Assembly (NCBI GenBank): GCA_046261875.1
Contig: JBHENW010000012.1
Span: 1 to 29,275 of the forward strand
DNA: 29,275 nt
DNA from: JBHENW01 sp046261875
GTDB taxonomy: Bacteria > Acidobacteriota > Thermoanaerobaculia > UBA5066 > Gp7-AA6
Direction of reading: 5' to 3'
Each line of letters starts with the position of its first letter. The stretch's first letter is position 1. A program made the position numbers and the translations under genes. The notes beneath the pieces were generated by a model, which was not told the origin of the DNA, did no database searches, and worked only from the letters and a program-made list of their open reading frames with translations. Below, one piece after another: positions 7,655 to 14,695 of this stretch.

Positions 7655-7680
7655 GCGGAAAACTCGGGATTCATTGTCGA

Positions 7681-7701
7681 GGGGGCGGCAGGGGCGCCCC
7701 C
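7681..7701. terminator. Possible bidirectional hairpin between convergent genes
   Basis: GGGGGCG (7681-7687) and CGCCCCC (7695-7701) form a perfect 7-bp stem with a 7-base loop between two genes that converge. No clear U-run follows on either strand, so its role as a terminator is uncertain. Confidence 0.35.
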
Positions 7702-7727
7702 CGTCATTTCAGCTCTGCTGTCCCCTT

Positions 7728-7760
7728 CGGCTGACGGCCAACGGCTAACAGCTGAAGCTG
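7728..7760. repeat. Degenerate heptanucleotide tandem repeat
   Basis: Successive units CGGCTGA, CGGCCAA, CGGCTAA and CAGCTGA (7728-7755) are followed by AGCTGA. The run ends one base before the stop codon of the minus-strand zinc-ribbon gene. Short repeats of this kind are common in intergenic DNA; no function is evident. Confidence 0.5.
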
Positions 7761-7761
7761 A

Positions 7762-8001
7762 TCAGCCCTGCCGGTCGGCGGTTTCCCGCTCTTCGGGCGC
7801 GATCGGGCTGTCGCAGGAGGCGCAGAGCACCACCTTCCACGGCAGCAGACGCGCGGCGTCCAGGCAAAGCACCGCCGCGCAGCGGGGGCACTCCAGCTCG
7901 ATGGTGTCCTCGATCAAGGCGCGCAACTTGTCGGGCGAGCCGCGGCGCGCCAGCCCGGCCCGATGAGGATGCTCGAACGGAACCACGTTGTCTCGGTTCA
8001 C
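7762..8001 (-). CDS. Zinc-ribbon-like small protein
   Basis: The product is 79 residues. A C-P-R-C knuckle at residues ~38-41 and a C-A-S-C knuckle at ~60-63, 18 residues apart, form a probable four-cysteine zinc ribbon; a further Cys lies at about 46. The N-terminal 30 residues are polar and include a helix (D-K-L-R-A-L-I-E-D-T-I). Target and function are unknown; such ribbons bind nucleic acid or protein partners. The GTG start (8001-7999) overlaps the TGA of the upstream membrane gene in a GTGA arrangement, with AGGAGG at 8014-8009 as a strong ribosome-binding site, indicating translational coupling. Confidence 0.65.
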   Translation of the reverse strand: MNRDNVVPFEHPHRAGLARRGSPDKLRALIEDTIELECPRCAAVLCLDAARLLPWKVVLCASCDSPIAPEERETADRQG

Positions 8002-8375
8002 AGTCGTTCCTCCTGTCGGAAGCGCTCGAAAGCGGAAGAAGGCTCGGCGGCGGAGGAACGCCGGTCCCGGACCTTCCGTGCCTTTTCGAGCGCGAGAAGC
8101 GTTCCGGAGAGGAGCAGGGAGATGGCTCCCGCGCCGGTCAGCACGGCGACCGGAATGCGGATGACCGCCGGGGCGCGGGACATGCCGCTCGTCCCCATCA
8201 GGAGCCCCCCCGAGAAAAGGCAGGCGACGGAAAAGCGCAGGAGTCGGCGCGGGATCTCTTCGGCCGGGCGGGTCGGCTGAGACCAGACCAGGCGCAAAGA
8301 GGTCCGCCGCGGAAACGTGGGGCCGGAGGGCCCTGAAGACCGTCTCATCGGTGCCTTCGGAGTGAGATCGATCAA
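7998..8375 (-). CDS. Two-helix membrane protein of unknown function
   Basis: The product is 125 residues from a TTG start at 8375, chosen because GGAGGG (8388-8383) stands 7 bases upstream. An ATG at 8348 behind AAGG is a fair alternative. Two hydrophobic helices lie at about residues 46-62 and 71-96, flanked by Arg-rich cytoplasmic-looking segments: R-R-S-S-G and R-R-T-S near the N-terminus and a K-A-R-K-V-R-D-R-R segment after helix 2. I do not recognise a family. The stop overlaps the GTG of the zinc-ribbon gene, so the two products are probably made together and may work together. Confidence 0.6.
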   Translation of the reverse strand: MIDLTPKAPMRRSSGPSGPTFPRRTSLRLVWSQPTRPAEEIPRRLLRFSVACLFSGGLLMGTSGMSRAPAVIRIPVAVLTGAGAISLLLSGTLLALEKARKVRDRRSSAAEPSSAFERFRQEERL

Positions 8376-8469
8376 GAATCTGCCCTCCGAAACGGCTGCG
8401 GAGCGCGGGCGCTATGCCCGAGCCCCTCTGTCAACCTGCTCATTTTAGTTCCAAGGCCTCGCAGAGGCA

Positions 8470-10755
8470 ATGATTTACTGCGCGGTCATGATGCTTGGAC
8501 GAATCGCCGTCGCCTCCTCTCTTCTCTTCGCCGCCGCCTCCGCGCCGCCTCGCGGGTTCTTTGCCGAGCGCGCGGCGGCGCAACGGGCGCTCGAGCAACG
8601 GTATCGGTCGCTTCCCGATCCGGCGGCGATGCGCGATGCCATGCGGACCCTCGCGGCCGAGCCGCACCATCTCGGATCCGCTCAGGGAGAGAAGAACGCC
8701 CGCTGGATCCTCGACCGGTTCCGGGAATGGGGCCTCGACGCATCCATCGAGACCTTCCACGTCCTCTTCCCGACGCCGAAGGAGCGCCTCGTCGAGATGC
8801 TCGAGCCGGTCCGGTTCCGGGCGACGCTGGCCGAGCCGGCCCTCCCGGAAGACCCGACCTCGGGCCAGACGGACCGGCAGCTCCCGACATACAACGCGTA
8901 CTCGATCGACGGGGACGTCACGGCGCCCCTCGTCTACGTGAACTACGGGGTGCCGGCCGATTACGAGCGCCTGGAGAAGCTCGGCGTGGACGTGCGGGGC
9001 AAGATCGTCATCGCCCGCTACGGCGCGAGCTGGCGCGGAATCAAGCCGAAGGTCGCGGCGGAGAAGGGCGCCGTCGGCTGCCTCATCTACTCCGACCCGA
9101 GGAACGATGGCTACTTCGAGGGGGACGTCTATCCCCGCGGCCCGTTCCGGTCGAGCGGAGGAGTCCAGCGCGGGAGCGTGAAGGACATGGCGGTCCACCC
9201 CGGTGACGCTCTGACGCCGGGCGTCGGCGCGACGAAGGACGCGAAGCGGCTCGACCGCAAGGACGTGGCGGTCCTGACGAAGATCCCGGTCCTGCCGATC
9301 TCCTACGGCGACGCGCAGCCCCTTCTCGCCGCCCTGGAGGGCCCGGTCGCGCCCCCGGAGTGGCGCGGCGCGCTCCCGATCACGTACCACATCGGCCCCG
9401 GTCCCGCCCGAGTCCACCTCAAGGTTGCGTTCGACTGGAAGATCGTCCCGCTGCACAACGTCATCGGCCGCATCCCCGGCTCGCGCCATCCGGACGAGTG
9501 GGTCATCCACGGCAACCACCACGACGCCTGGGTCAACGGCGCCGAGGACCCGATCAGCGGCCTCGTCGCGCTACTCGAGGAGGCGCGTGCGCTCGGGACG
9601 CTCCGCCGGGGCGGTTGGAAGCCGCGCCGCACGATCGTGCTGGCGGCCTGGGACGGGGAGGAGCAGGGTCTCATCGGCTCCACGGAATGGGTCGAGCTCC
9701 ATGCCGACGAGCTGCGCCGCAAGGCCGTCGCGTACATCAACACGGACTCCAACGGCCGCGGTTTCCTCAATGCCGGCGGGTCCCACTCCCTGGAAAGCCT
9801 CGTCAACGAGGTCGCGAAGGAGATCGAGGATCCGCAGAAGAAGATCTCGATCTGGGAGCGCATGCGCCTCAAGAAGATCGCCGACGCAGGGACCCACGAG
9901 GACCGGCGCAAGATCCGCGACCGGGGCGACGTCGCGATCGAAGCCCTCGGTTCCGGGTCGGATTTCACGCCTTTCCTGCAGCACCTCGGCATCGCTTCGC
10001 TCAACCTGGGGTTCGGCGGCGAGGACGACGGCGGCATCTACCACTCCATCTACGACGACGTGACCTGGTACTCCCGTTTCTCCGACACGGACCACGCGTA
10101 CGGCCGCGCCCTGGCGCAGCTCACCGGCACGTTGCTCCTCCGGCTCTCGGAAGCGGATCTGCTCCCCTTCGAGTTCCGGAGGCTCTCGGAGACGGTCGGC
10201 GTGTACGTCAAGGAGGTCTCCGACCTCGCGCGCGACAAGCGGGAGTCGGCGGAGGAGAGCGCGCGCCAGTCGACCGAACGGATGGCCTGGGCGGTCGCGG
10301 ATCCGAAGAAGCCCTTCCATGCCCCCGCGCCGGACCCGCCGGTCCCGCACTTCGACCTCTCGGAGGTCGAGAACGCCGCGGGCGCCCTGGCGCGCGCGGC
10401 CGCCGATTACGAACACGCCGTGGAAGACGCCGCCGCGCGGCGGCCGCCGGAAAACCGGCTCGCCGAAGCGAACCGGATCCTCCTGTCCGTCGAGCGCGCC
10501 CTGACGCGGCCCGAAGGCCTTCCCCGGCGAGAGTGGTTCAAGCACCACGTCTATGCCCCGGGGCTCTACACGGGCTACGCGGTCAAGACGCTCCCGTCGG
10601 TCCGGGAGGCGATCGAAGAAAAGCGGTTCGACGAGGTCAACCGCGAGGCCGAGCGGGTCGCCGCCGTGCTGGAAAACGCCGCGTCGGAGATCACGAAGGC
10701 CGCGCGCCTGCTCGCCCCGCCGCGGCCGGCGGCCGCGACTCCGACGCTGCGATAG
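8470..10755 (+). CDS. M28 family peptidase, glutamate carboxypeptidase II-like
   Basis: The product is 761 residues, close to human GCPII/PSMA (750). A short signal-like hydrophobic N-terminus (residues ~8-24) suggests export. The order is peptidase lead-in, protease-associated (PA) domain (~140-290), M28 catalytic domain (~320-560) and C-terminal helical dimerisation domain (~590-745). All five zinc ligands of the family are visible at the expected spacing: H350 in G-N-H-H-D-A-W, D360 in G-A-E-D-P, E397-E398 in W-D-G-E-E-Q-G, D426 in Y-I-N-T-D-S and H525 in Y-H-S-I-Y-D. E397 would be the catalytic base. The family removes C-terminal acidic or other residues from peptides. Starts at 8488 or 8491 (MMLGRIAV) are equally possible. 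The tyrosinase-like gene begins 3 bases downstream. Confidence 0.92.
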   Translation: MIYCAVMMLGRIAVASSLLFAAASAPPRGFFAERAAAQRALEQRYRSLPDPAAMRDAMRTLAAEPHHLGSAQGEKNARWILDRFREWGLDASIETFHVLFPTPKERLVEMLEPVRFRATLAEPALPEDPTSGQTDRQLPTYNAYSIDGDVTAPLVYVNYGVPADYERLEKLGVDVRGKIVIARYGASWRGIKPKVAAEKGAVGCLIYSDPRNDGYFEGDVYPRGPFRSSGGVQRGSVKDMAVHPGDALTPGVGATKDAKRLDRKDVAVLTKIPVLPISYGDAQPLLAALEGPVAPPEWRGALPITYHIGPGPARVHLKVAFDWKIVPLHNVIGRIPGSRHPDEWVIHGNHHDAWVNGAEDPISGLVALLEEARALGTLRRGGWKPRRTIVLAAWDGEEQGLIGSTEWVELHADELRRKAVAYINTDSNGRGFLNAGGSHSLESLVNEVAKEIEDPQKKISIWERMRLKKIADAGTHEDRRKIRDRGDVAIEALGSGSDFTPFLQHLGIASLNLGFGGEDDGGIYHSIYDDVTWYSRFSDTDHAYGRALAQLTGTLLLRLSEADLLPFEFRRLSETVGVYVKEVSDLARDKRESAEESARQSTERMAWAVADPKKPFHAPAPDPPVPHFDLSEVENAAGALARAAADYEHAVEDAAARRPPENRLAEANRILLSVERALTRPEGLPRREWFKHHVYAPGLYTGYAVKTLPSVREAIEEKRFDEVNREAERVAAVLENAASEITKAARLLAPPRPAAATPTLR

Positions 10756-10758
10756 AAG

Positions 10759-11979
10759 GTGTCGCGCAGCGAGTCCCGGCGCGCGTTCTTCGCCAAGACC
10801 GCCCTCGGCGCCGCGGGCGTCCTGGCGGCGCCCTTCGCGCTCATCGGGGCCTCGGCTTCGCGCCGCGTCTCCCCCGCGCGGCCGGTCACGCGCCGCAACC
10901 TCGCCGGGCTGCGCCCGGACGCCCCGGAGGTGCGGCGGCTGCGCGACGCGATCCGTCTCGTCCAGCGCGCGGGCGGTCCGCGCGGCTGGCCGGCGCTCGC
11001 GAAAGTCCACGCGGATGCCTGCGCGGCGGGAGCCCATGGCAGCGCTCTGTTCCTTCCGTGGCATCGGGCGTACCTTCAGGGCGTCGAGAAGGAGTTCCAG
11101 AGGGTCACCGGCAGCGCCGCTCTCGCGATCCCCTACTGGGACTGGACGCGGGACCGTTCGATCCCCGTTCACTTCGCCGCGCCCGGGGCGCTGCGCGACG
11201 CGACCCGGCGCGCCGGCCCGGAAGAAGAGCTTCCGCCCGACTTCGTGGACGTCGGCTCGGCCTTGCGGGCGAGCGGGTTCGAAGCCCTCGGCGGGGCGCC
11301 CGACCCGGACTCGTCGGACTTCCCGGCGATCGGGCTGCTCGAAGCCACCGGGGCGGGCAACGTCCGCCACTGGGTCGGCGGGCGATTCGCGGACTGCGCG
11401 AGCGCGGCTCTCGATCCGCTCTACCTCGCCTACTGGGCCAACCTCGACCGGCTTTGGGAGGCCTGGCGGGCGGCCGCTCCGGAGCGCTCGGCGGTCCCGT
11501 CGGAATGGGAGAAAGGCGCGCTGGAGCTCCCGGAACCTTCCGGGAAAACGGCGCGCTTCGCCTGGCGGAGCCTCTTCGACTCGGCGGGCCTCGGGTACCG
11601 CTACGACGACCTGGAGTTTTCCGTTTCGCCGCGCAACGAGCCGTCGCCCGCCGGCGCGCGCCGCGCGGTGTTGCGCTCCGACCGGTCGCAGCTTCCCGCC
11701 CTGCCGGCGACGTTTCGTCTCTTCCTGAACAACCGCAACGCCGTCCCGGCGACGAAGCCCGAAGGATCCACCTATGCCGGCACCTTCACGCTCTTTCCGG
11801 GAGAGGGAAAACAGGGGCCGGAGGTTGCGATCCCGCTCGAGGTCAGCGCGGAGATGGGACACCGCATCGCGGTCCAGGCGACGGTCTCCGTGACGCTCAT
11901 CCCGCTGTCCGTTCCCGGCCGGCCGAAGCCGCCTCAGTCCATCCGGCTCCAGAGCCCCCGCATCATCGCCGTCGCCTAG
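10759..11979 (+). CDS. Tat-exported tyrosinase-like copper protein with degenerate CuB site
   Basis: The product is 406 residues from GTG 10759, three bases after the M28 stop. A twin-arginine motif S-R-R-A-F-F (residues 5-11) and an Ala/Leu-rich stretch point to Tat export, as expected for a folded copper enzyme. CuA ligands are present: H84, H93 in A-H-G-S, and H102 in F-L-P-W-H-R-A-Y-L, with C88 in the position used for the Cys-His thioether in plant enzymes. The Y-W-D-W-T motif follows at 126-130. At CuB only H204 (V-R-H-W-V-G-G) is seen: the expected first His is absent, and the usual H-H-A-N-x-D-R-L-W reads Y-W-A-N-L-D-R-L-W (225-233). The C-terminal ~130 residues resemble the shielding beta domain of polyphenol oxidases. 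Oxidation of phenols is the family activity, but the missing ligands make it doubtful here. Confidence 0.8.
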   Translation: MSRSESRRAFFAKTALGAAGVLAAPFALIGASASRRVSPARPVTRRNLAGLRPDAPEVRRLRDAIRLVQRAGGPRGWPALAKVHADACAAGAHGSALFLPWHRAYLQGVEKEFQRVTGSAALAIPYWDWTRDRSIPVHFAAPGALRDATRRAGPEEELPPDFVDVGSALRASGFEALGGAPDPDSSDFPAIGLLEATGAGNVRHWVGGRFADCASAALDPLYLAYWANLDRLWEAWRAAAPERSAVPSEWEKGALELPEPSGKTARFAWRSLFDSAGLGYRYDDLEFSVSPRNEPSPAGARRAVLRSDRSQLPALPATFRLFLNNRNAVPATKPEGSTYAGTFTLFPGEGKQGPEVAIPLEVSAEMGHRIAVQATVSVTLIPLSVPGRPKPPQSIRLQSPRIIAVA

Positions 11980-11996
11980 TTGTATCCTCGCGGCAC

Positions 11997-12394
11997 TTGC
12001 ACCTGACACCGGGGACCCGGCTGGGCCCTACCAGATCGAATCGGCGCTCGGCGCGGGCGCCAGTGTCGGAGGGGAAGGGGACGCGCAGCTGAGGGAGGTC
12101 GCGCTCTTCTCGCTCGCATCGCGGCAGTTCGAGCGGCTCTCGCGGACGGAGGTCGTTCCGATCCTGCAGACCTTCCGCTCGCCGAAATTCCTCGACGACA
12201 GGCGCCTCGTCTACGAGAGCGACCGAGGCGTCGAGCTCTCCCACCTCTCCAACCGCAAGAACCAGACGATTCTGACGGCACCCACCGGAACGACCATGCA
12301 GGAGTCCGTCGTGTCGCGCGATCGGCGGTGGCTCTACGTCCTGCGGAACACGGACGAGGGGGACATCTGGCAGATGGAGATGCGCGCGCCCTAG
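11997..12394 (+). pseudogene. Remnant of a serine/threonine kinase with PD40 propeller
   Basis: From TTG 11997 the translation reads L-T-P-G-T-R-L-G-P, the standard opening of the kinases nearby. A one-base shift near 12027-12029 then gives Y-Q-I-E-S-A-L-G-A-G-A (frame 2), the start of the glycine-rich loop. The whole kinase core is missing. The same frame continues as a propeller-like C-terminal tail: R-S-P-K-F-L-D-D-R-R-L-V-Y, then S-R-D-R-R-W-L-Y-V-L-R and E-G-D-I-W-Q-M-E, with stop at 12392-12394. The ends of a kinase/PD40 gene thus survive while the middle is deleted and the junction frameshifted. It cannot encode an active kinase. Its stop overlaps, on the opposite strand, the stop of the thioesterase gene. 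Confidence 0.7.
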
Positions 12395-12885
12395 AGGCCT
12401 CTCATCCTCGAATAGAACTCGTCGTCCGTATAGCGGCCCTGCGCGACGGCGACGGTGCCGTCGCAGCGCGCCGTGAGCTCGTCCCTGCCGTCGAAGATCT
12501 CCGCCGCAGCAAAAGTCAGGTTGGTCCCGGAGCGCAGCAGGCGGCCCTCGACGGCGACCCGGTCTCCGCGCGTAGGCTTCAAGAAGGTCATCGCGAGCGT
12601 CACGGTGGCCGAGCGCCCCTCGGGGCGCGAGAGCCAGCCCACGGTGCCGATCGCCAGGTCGAAGAGGCTCGCGAGCACGGCGCCGTTGACCGCGTCGGTC
12701 CCCATGCCGCCGCGGTGAAACGGCTGTACGGGATCCACGACCGCGCGCACCCGGTCCACGCGCGTGAAATCGAGGCGCACGCCGAGCCTCTGCATCGGCG
12801 GCGAGGCGTTCCACGTCTGCGCCATGGCGCGAAGCTTTTCGAGCGTCCCGTACGCCTCGGAGAACGGGCGTTCGGGATCGCTCAT
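12391..12885 (-). CDS. Hotdog-fold thioesterase, PaaI-like
   Basis: The product is 164 residues starting at ATG 12885, which overlaps the TGA of the DUF885 gene (ATGA), so translation is coupled. The hotdog signature N-G-A-V-L-A-S-L-F-D-L-A-I-G lies at residues 67-80: N67 ends the strand preceding the long central helix, and D76 is the usual catalytic acid position in PaaI-type enzymes. F-H-R-G-G (56-60) precedes it, where many relatives have H-G-G. Strands V-T-L-A-M-T-F-L-K-P and R-V-A-V-E-G-R-L-L follow as in the family. The reaction would be acyl-CoA (or aryl-CoA) hydrolysis in the cytoplasm; the substrate cannot be inferred. It is the last gene of the minus-strand cluster. Confidence 0.85.
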   Translation of the reverse strand: MSDPERPFSEAYGTLEKLRAMAQTWNASPPMQRLGVRLDFTRVDRVRAVVDPVQPFHRGGMGTDAVNGAVLASLFDLAIGTVGWLSRPEGRSATVTLAMTFLKPTRGDRVAVEGRLLRSGTNLTFAAAEIFDGRDELTARCDGTVAVAQGRYTDDEFYSRMRGL

Positions 12886-14627
12886 CGCAACAGGATGCGG
12901 CGCACCAGCGGGATCGGGAGGGCGCCCTGCGCGACGAAGGCGTCGTGGAACTCGCGCAGCGAAGCGTTCTTCGCGCGGCGGTATTCGTCGCGCAGCACGT
13001 AGATCTCGAGCTTCCCCAGCGTGTAGTAGAGGTACGTCGGGTTGTACGCCCCGCGGCGCGATTCCTCGAAGGCGTTCGCCGGTTCCTGGAACGCCTTCTC
13101 CTCGAAGAGCTTCGCGCCCTGCTCCACGGTCCACCCGGCCGTGTGCAGCTTGATGCCGACGACGTAGCGTACGTCGCGCAACAGGGCTTCCTGGAGCTGG
13201 GCGAGGCGGTAGCGGGGATCCTCGCCCCCGAACCCCTCCTCGATCATCATCTGCTCGGCGTAATGCGCCCAGCCTTCGGCGTTGGTTCCGCAGGCGATCA
13301 ATTTGCGGGCCTTCGTGGGGAAGCGCGGCGCGTAGAGAAACTGCAGGTAATGGCCGGGATACGCCTCGTGGACGTTGATGATCGCCACGACCCACGGGTT
13401 GAAGAGCCGGAGATGCTCCTCCTTGTGCTTGGCGTCCCATTCCGTCTCGACGGGAGTGACGTAGTAAAAGGCCTCCGTCGCCTGCGTCTCGAAGGGGCCC
13501 GGCGTGTCCATGGAGGCGAACCCGCCTGAGCGCGCGTACGGCGGAGTCTCGGCGATCCGTACCCGCACCTCGGAAGGGACCGTGACGATCTGACGCTCGA
13601 TCAGGAACTTCCGCGCGTCTTCGACCGAGCTCGAGACGGCCGGAACCAGCTGGTCCGGCGTGGGGTGCGTATCCGAAAGCGCCTGCATGACCTGCGCGGG
13701 CGTCCGGTTCGAGTCGATCTTCTTCGCCGTCTCCACGAAGGCCGCGTAATCCTTCGCCAGCTGCGCCTCCCCTTTCGCGAGGAGGTCGGCCAGCGGCATC
13801 TCGACCATGTCGTCGTACTTCAGCTTGGCGAGGAAGTTGGCTTCGCCGATCGCGTACTGTCCGCGCGACCGCGGCAAGAGGTCCTTCTCAAGCCAGGCGC
13901 CGAAGTCGCGCGCGGCCGCGATGACCGCGGCGTTCGCTTCGGTGAACTGTCGCAGGAGGGCGGCATCCGAGCCCGCGGCGATCTTCGCCCAGGCGGCCAC
14001 GGAGCCTTCGAAGAAGCCGGCCGAGCCTTTCGTCATGCGGATCGCCAGGTCGGTGAACTCCTTCGGCGGGTTCCGGACGTTGGCCCGGGCGGCGGCATAG
14101 AGCGCCGGCACCTGGCGCATCCGGGCGATCGCCGAGCGCAGCCGCTTGTCCGCGGGCGCGAACTCGCGCTTCATCAGGCCGTCCACGGCGCCGCCCGGCA
14201 CGAACGCGTAGAACATCGGGTTGACCTCGTAGACGCGCAGCGTCTCGAGATCGAGCAGGTCGCCCCGGATCTGTCCTTCGATCGCCTCGGCATCGATCGC
14301 GTCGTCCCTCGAGAGGCGGGAAGAGTCGAAAGCCTCGAGCCGCGAAAGAAACGCTTTCAGCTCCGCCACCCGGGCGGCAATGCGCTCGCGCGAACGGTCC
14401 TCGAGCTTCTCGTCGTGCTCGTGGATGCCCGTGGACGTCGCGTTCGAGGGCTCGAAGGCGAACTTAGCGGCGAAGTAGTCGTCCACGAACCGCGCGAAGC
14501 CCGCGTCGCCGGCCGCCGGCGCGGCCGCCGGAGGCATCGGCGCGCCCGAGGGAGAAGCGGGCGGCGAAGCGGGGGCGCAGGCCGCGGCCACGGCGCAGAT
14601 CACGGCGAGAAAAAGCAGCGTCTTCAT
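12882..14627 (-). CDS. DUF885 family lipoprotein, putative metallopeptidase
   Basis: The product is 581 residues. ATG 14627 is chosen over an upstream frame extension because it opens a lipoprotein signal peptide, MKTLLFLAVICAVAAAC, with lipobox A-A-A-C (Cys17), followed by a Pro/Ala/Ser linker. DUF885 proteins carry an H-E-x-x-P-G-H motif, seen here as H-E-A-Y-P-G-H at residues 420-426, with N-A-E-G-W-A-H-Y-A-E at 449-458 supplying the likely third metal ligand E451. The rest is largely helical and has the family's usual length. The predicted activity is zinc-dependent peptide hydrolysis at the outer envelope; the substrate is unknown. Its start lies 68 bases downstream of the TPR kinase stop with no terminator seen, and its stop overlaps the thioesterase start. 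Confidence 0.9.
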   Translation of the reverse strand: MKTLLFLAVICAVAAACAPASPPASPSGAPMPPAAAPAAGDAGFARFVDDYFAAKFAFEPSNATSTGIHEHDEKLEDRSRERIAARVAELKAFLSRLEAFDSSRLSRDDAIDAEAIEGQIRGDLLDLETLRVYEVNPMFYAFVPGGAVDGLMKREFAPADKRLRSAIARMRQVPALYAAARANVRNPPKEFTDLAIRMTKGSAGFFEGSVAAWAKIAAGSDAALLRQFTEANAAVIAAARDFGAWLEKDLLPRSRGQYAIGEANFLAKLKYDDMVEMPLADLLAKGEAQLAKDYAAFVETAKKIDSNRTPAQVMQALSDTHPTPDQLVPAVSSSVEDARKFLIERQIVTVPSEVRVRIAETPPYARSGGFASMDTPGPFETQATEAFYYVTPVETEWDAKHKEEHLRLFNPWVVAIINVHEAYPGHYLQFLYAPRFPTKARKLIACGTNAEGWAHYAEQMMIEEGFGGEDPRYRLAQLQEALLRDVRYVVGIKLHTAGWTVEQGAKLFEEKAFQEPANAFEESRRGAYNPTYLYYTLGKLEIYVLRDEYRRAKNASLREFHDAFVAQGALPIPLVRRILLR

Positions 14628-14695
14628 GGGCGCGAAGGCTAGCATGCGGGCATTCGTCCGTTCGCGGAGGCCGCCCGGCTCCGCGCGGGCCCCGC

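Noticed and set aside
9571..12009. Minus-strand open frame of 812 codons over the same region
   Set aside because: Antisense shadow of two well-supported genes; low-complexity Arg/Glu/Asp composition.
9360..12092. Plus-strand open frame of 910 codons across the M28 and tyrosinase-like genes
   Set aside because: Arg-rich shadow in another frame; the M28 and tyrosinase frames carry complete family motifs and explain the region.
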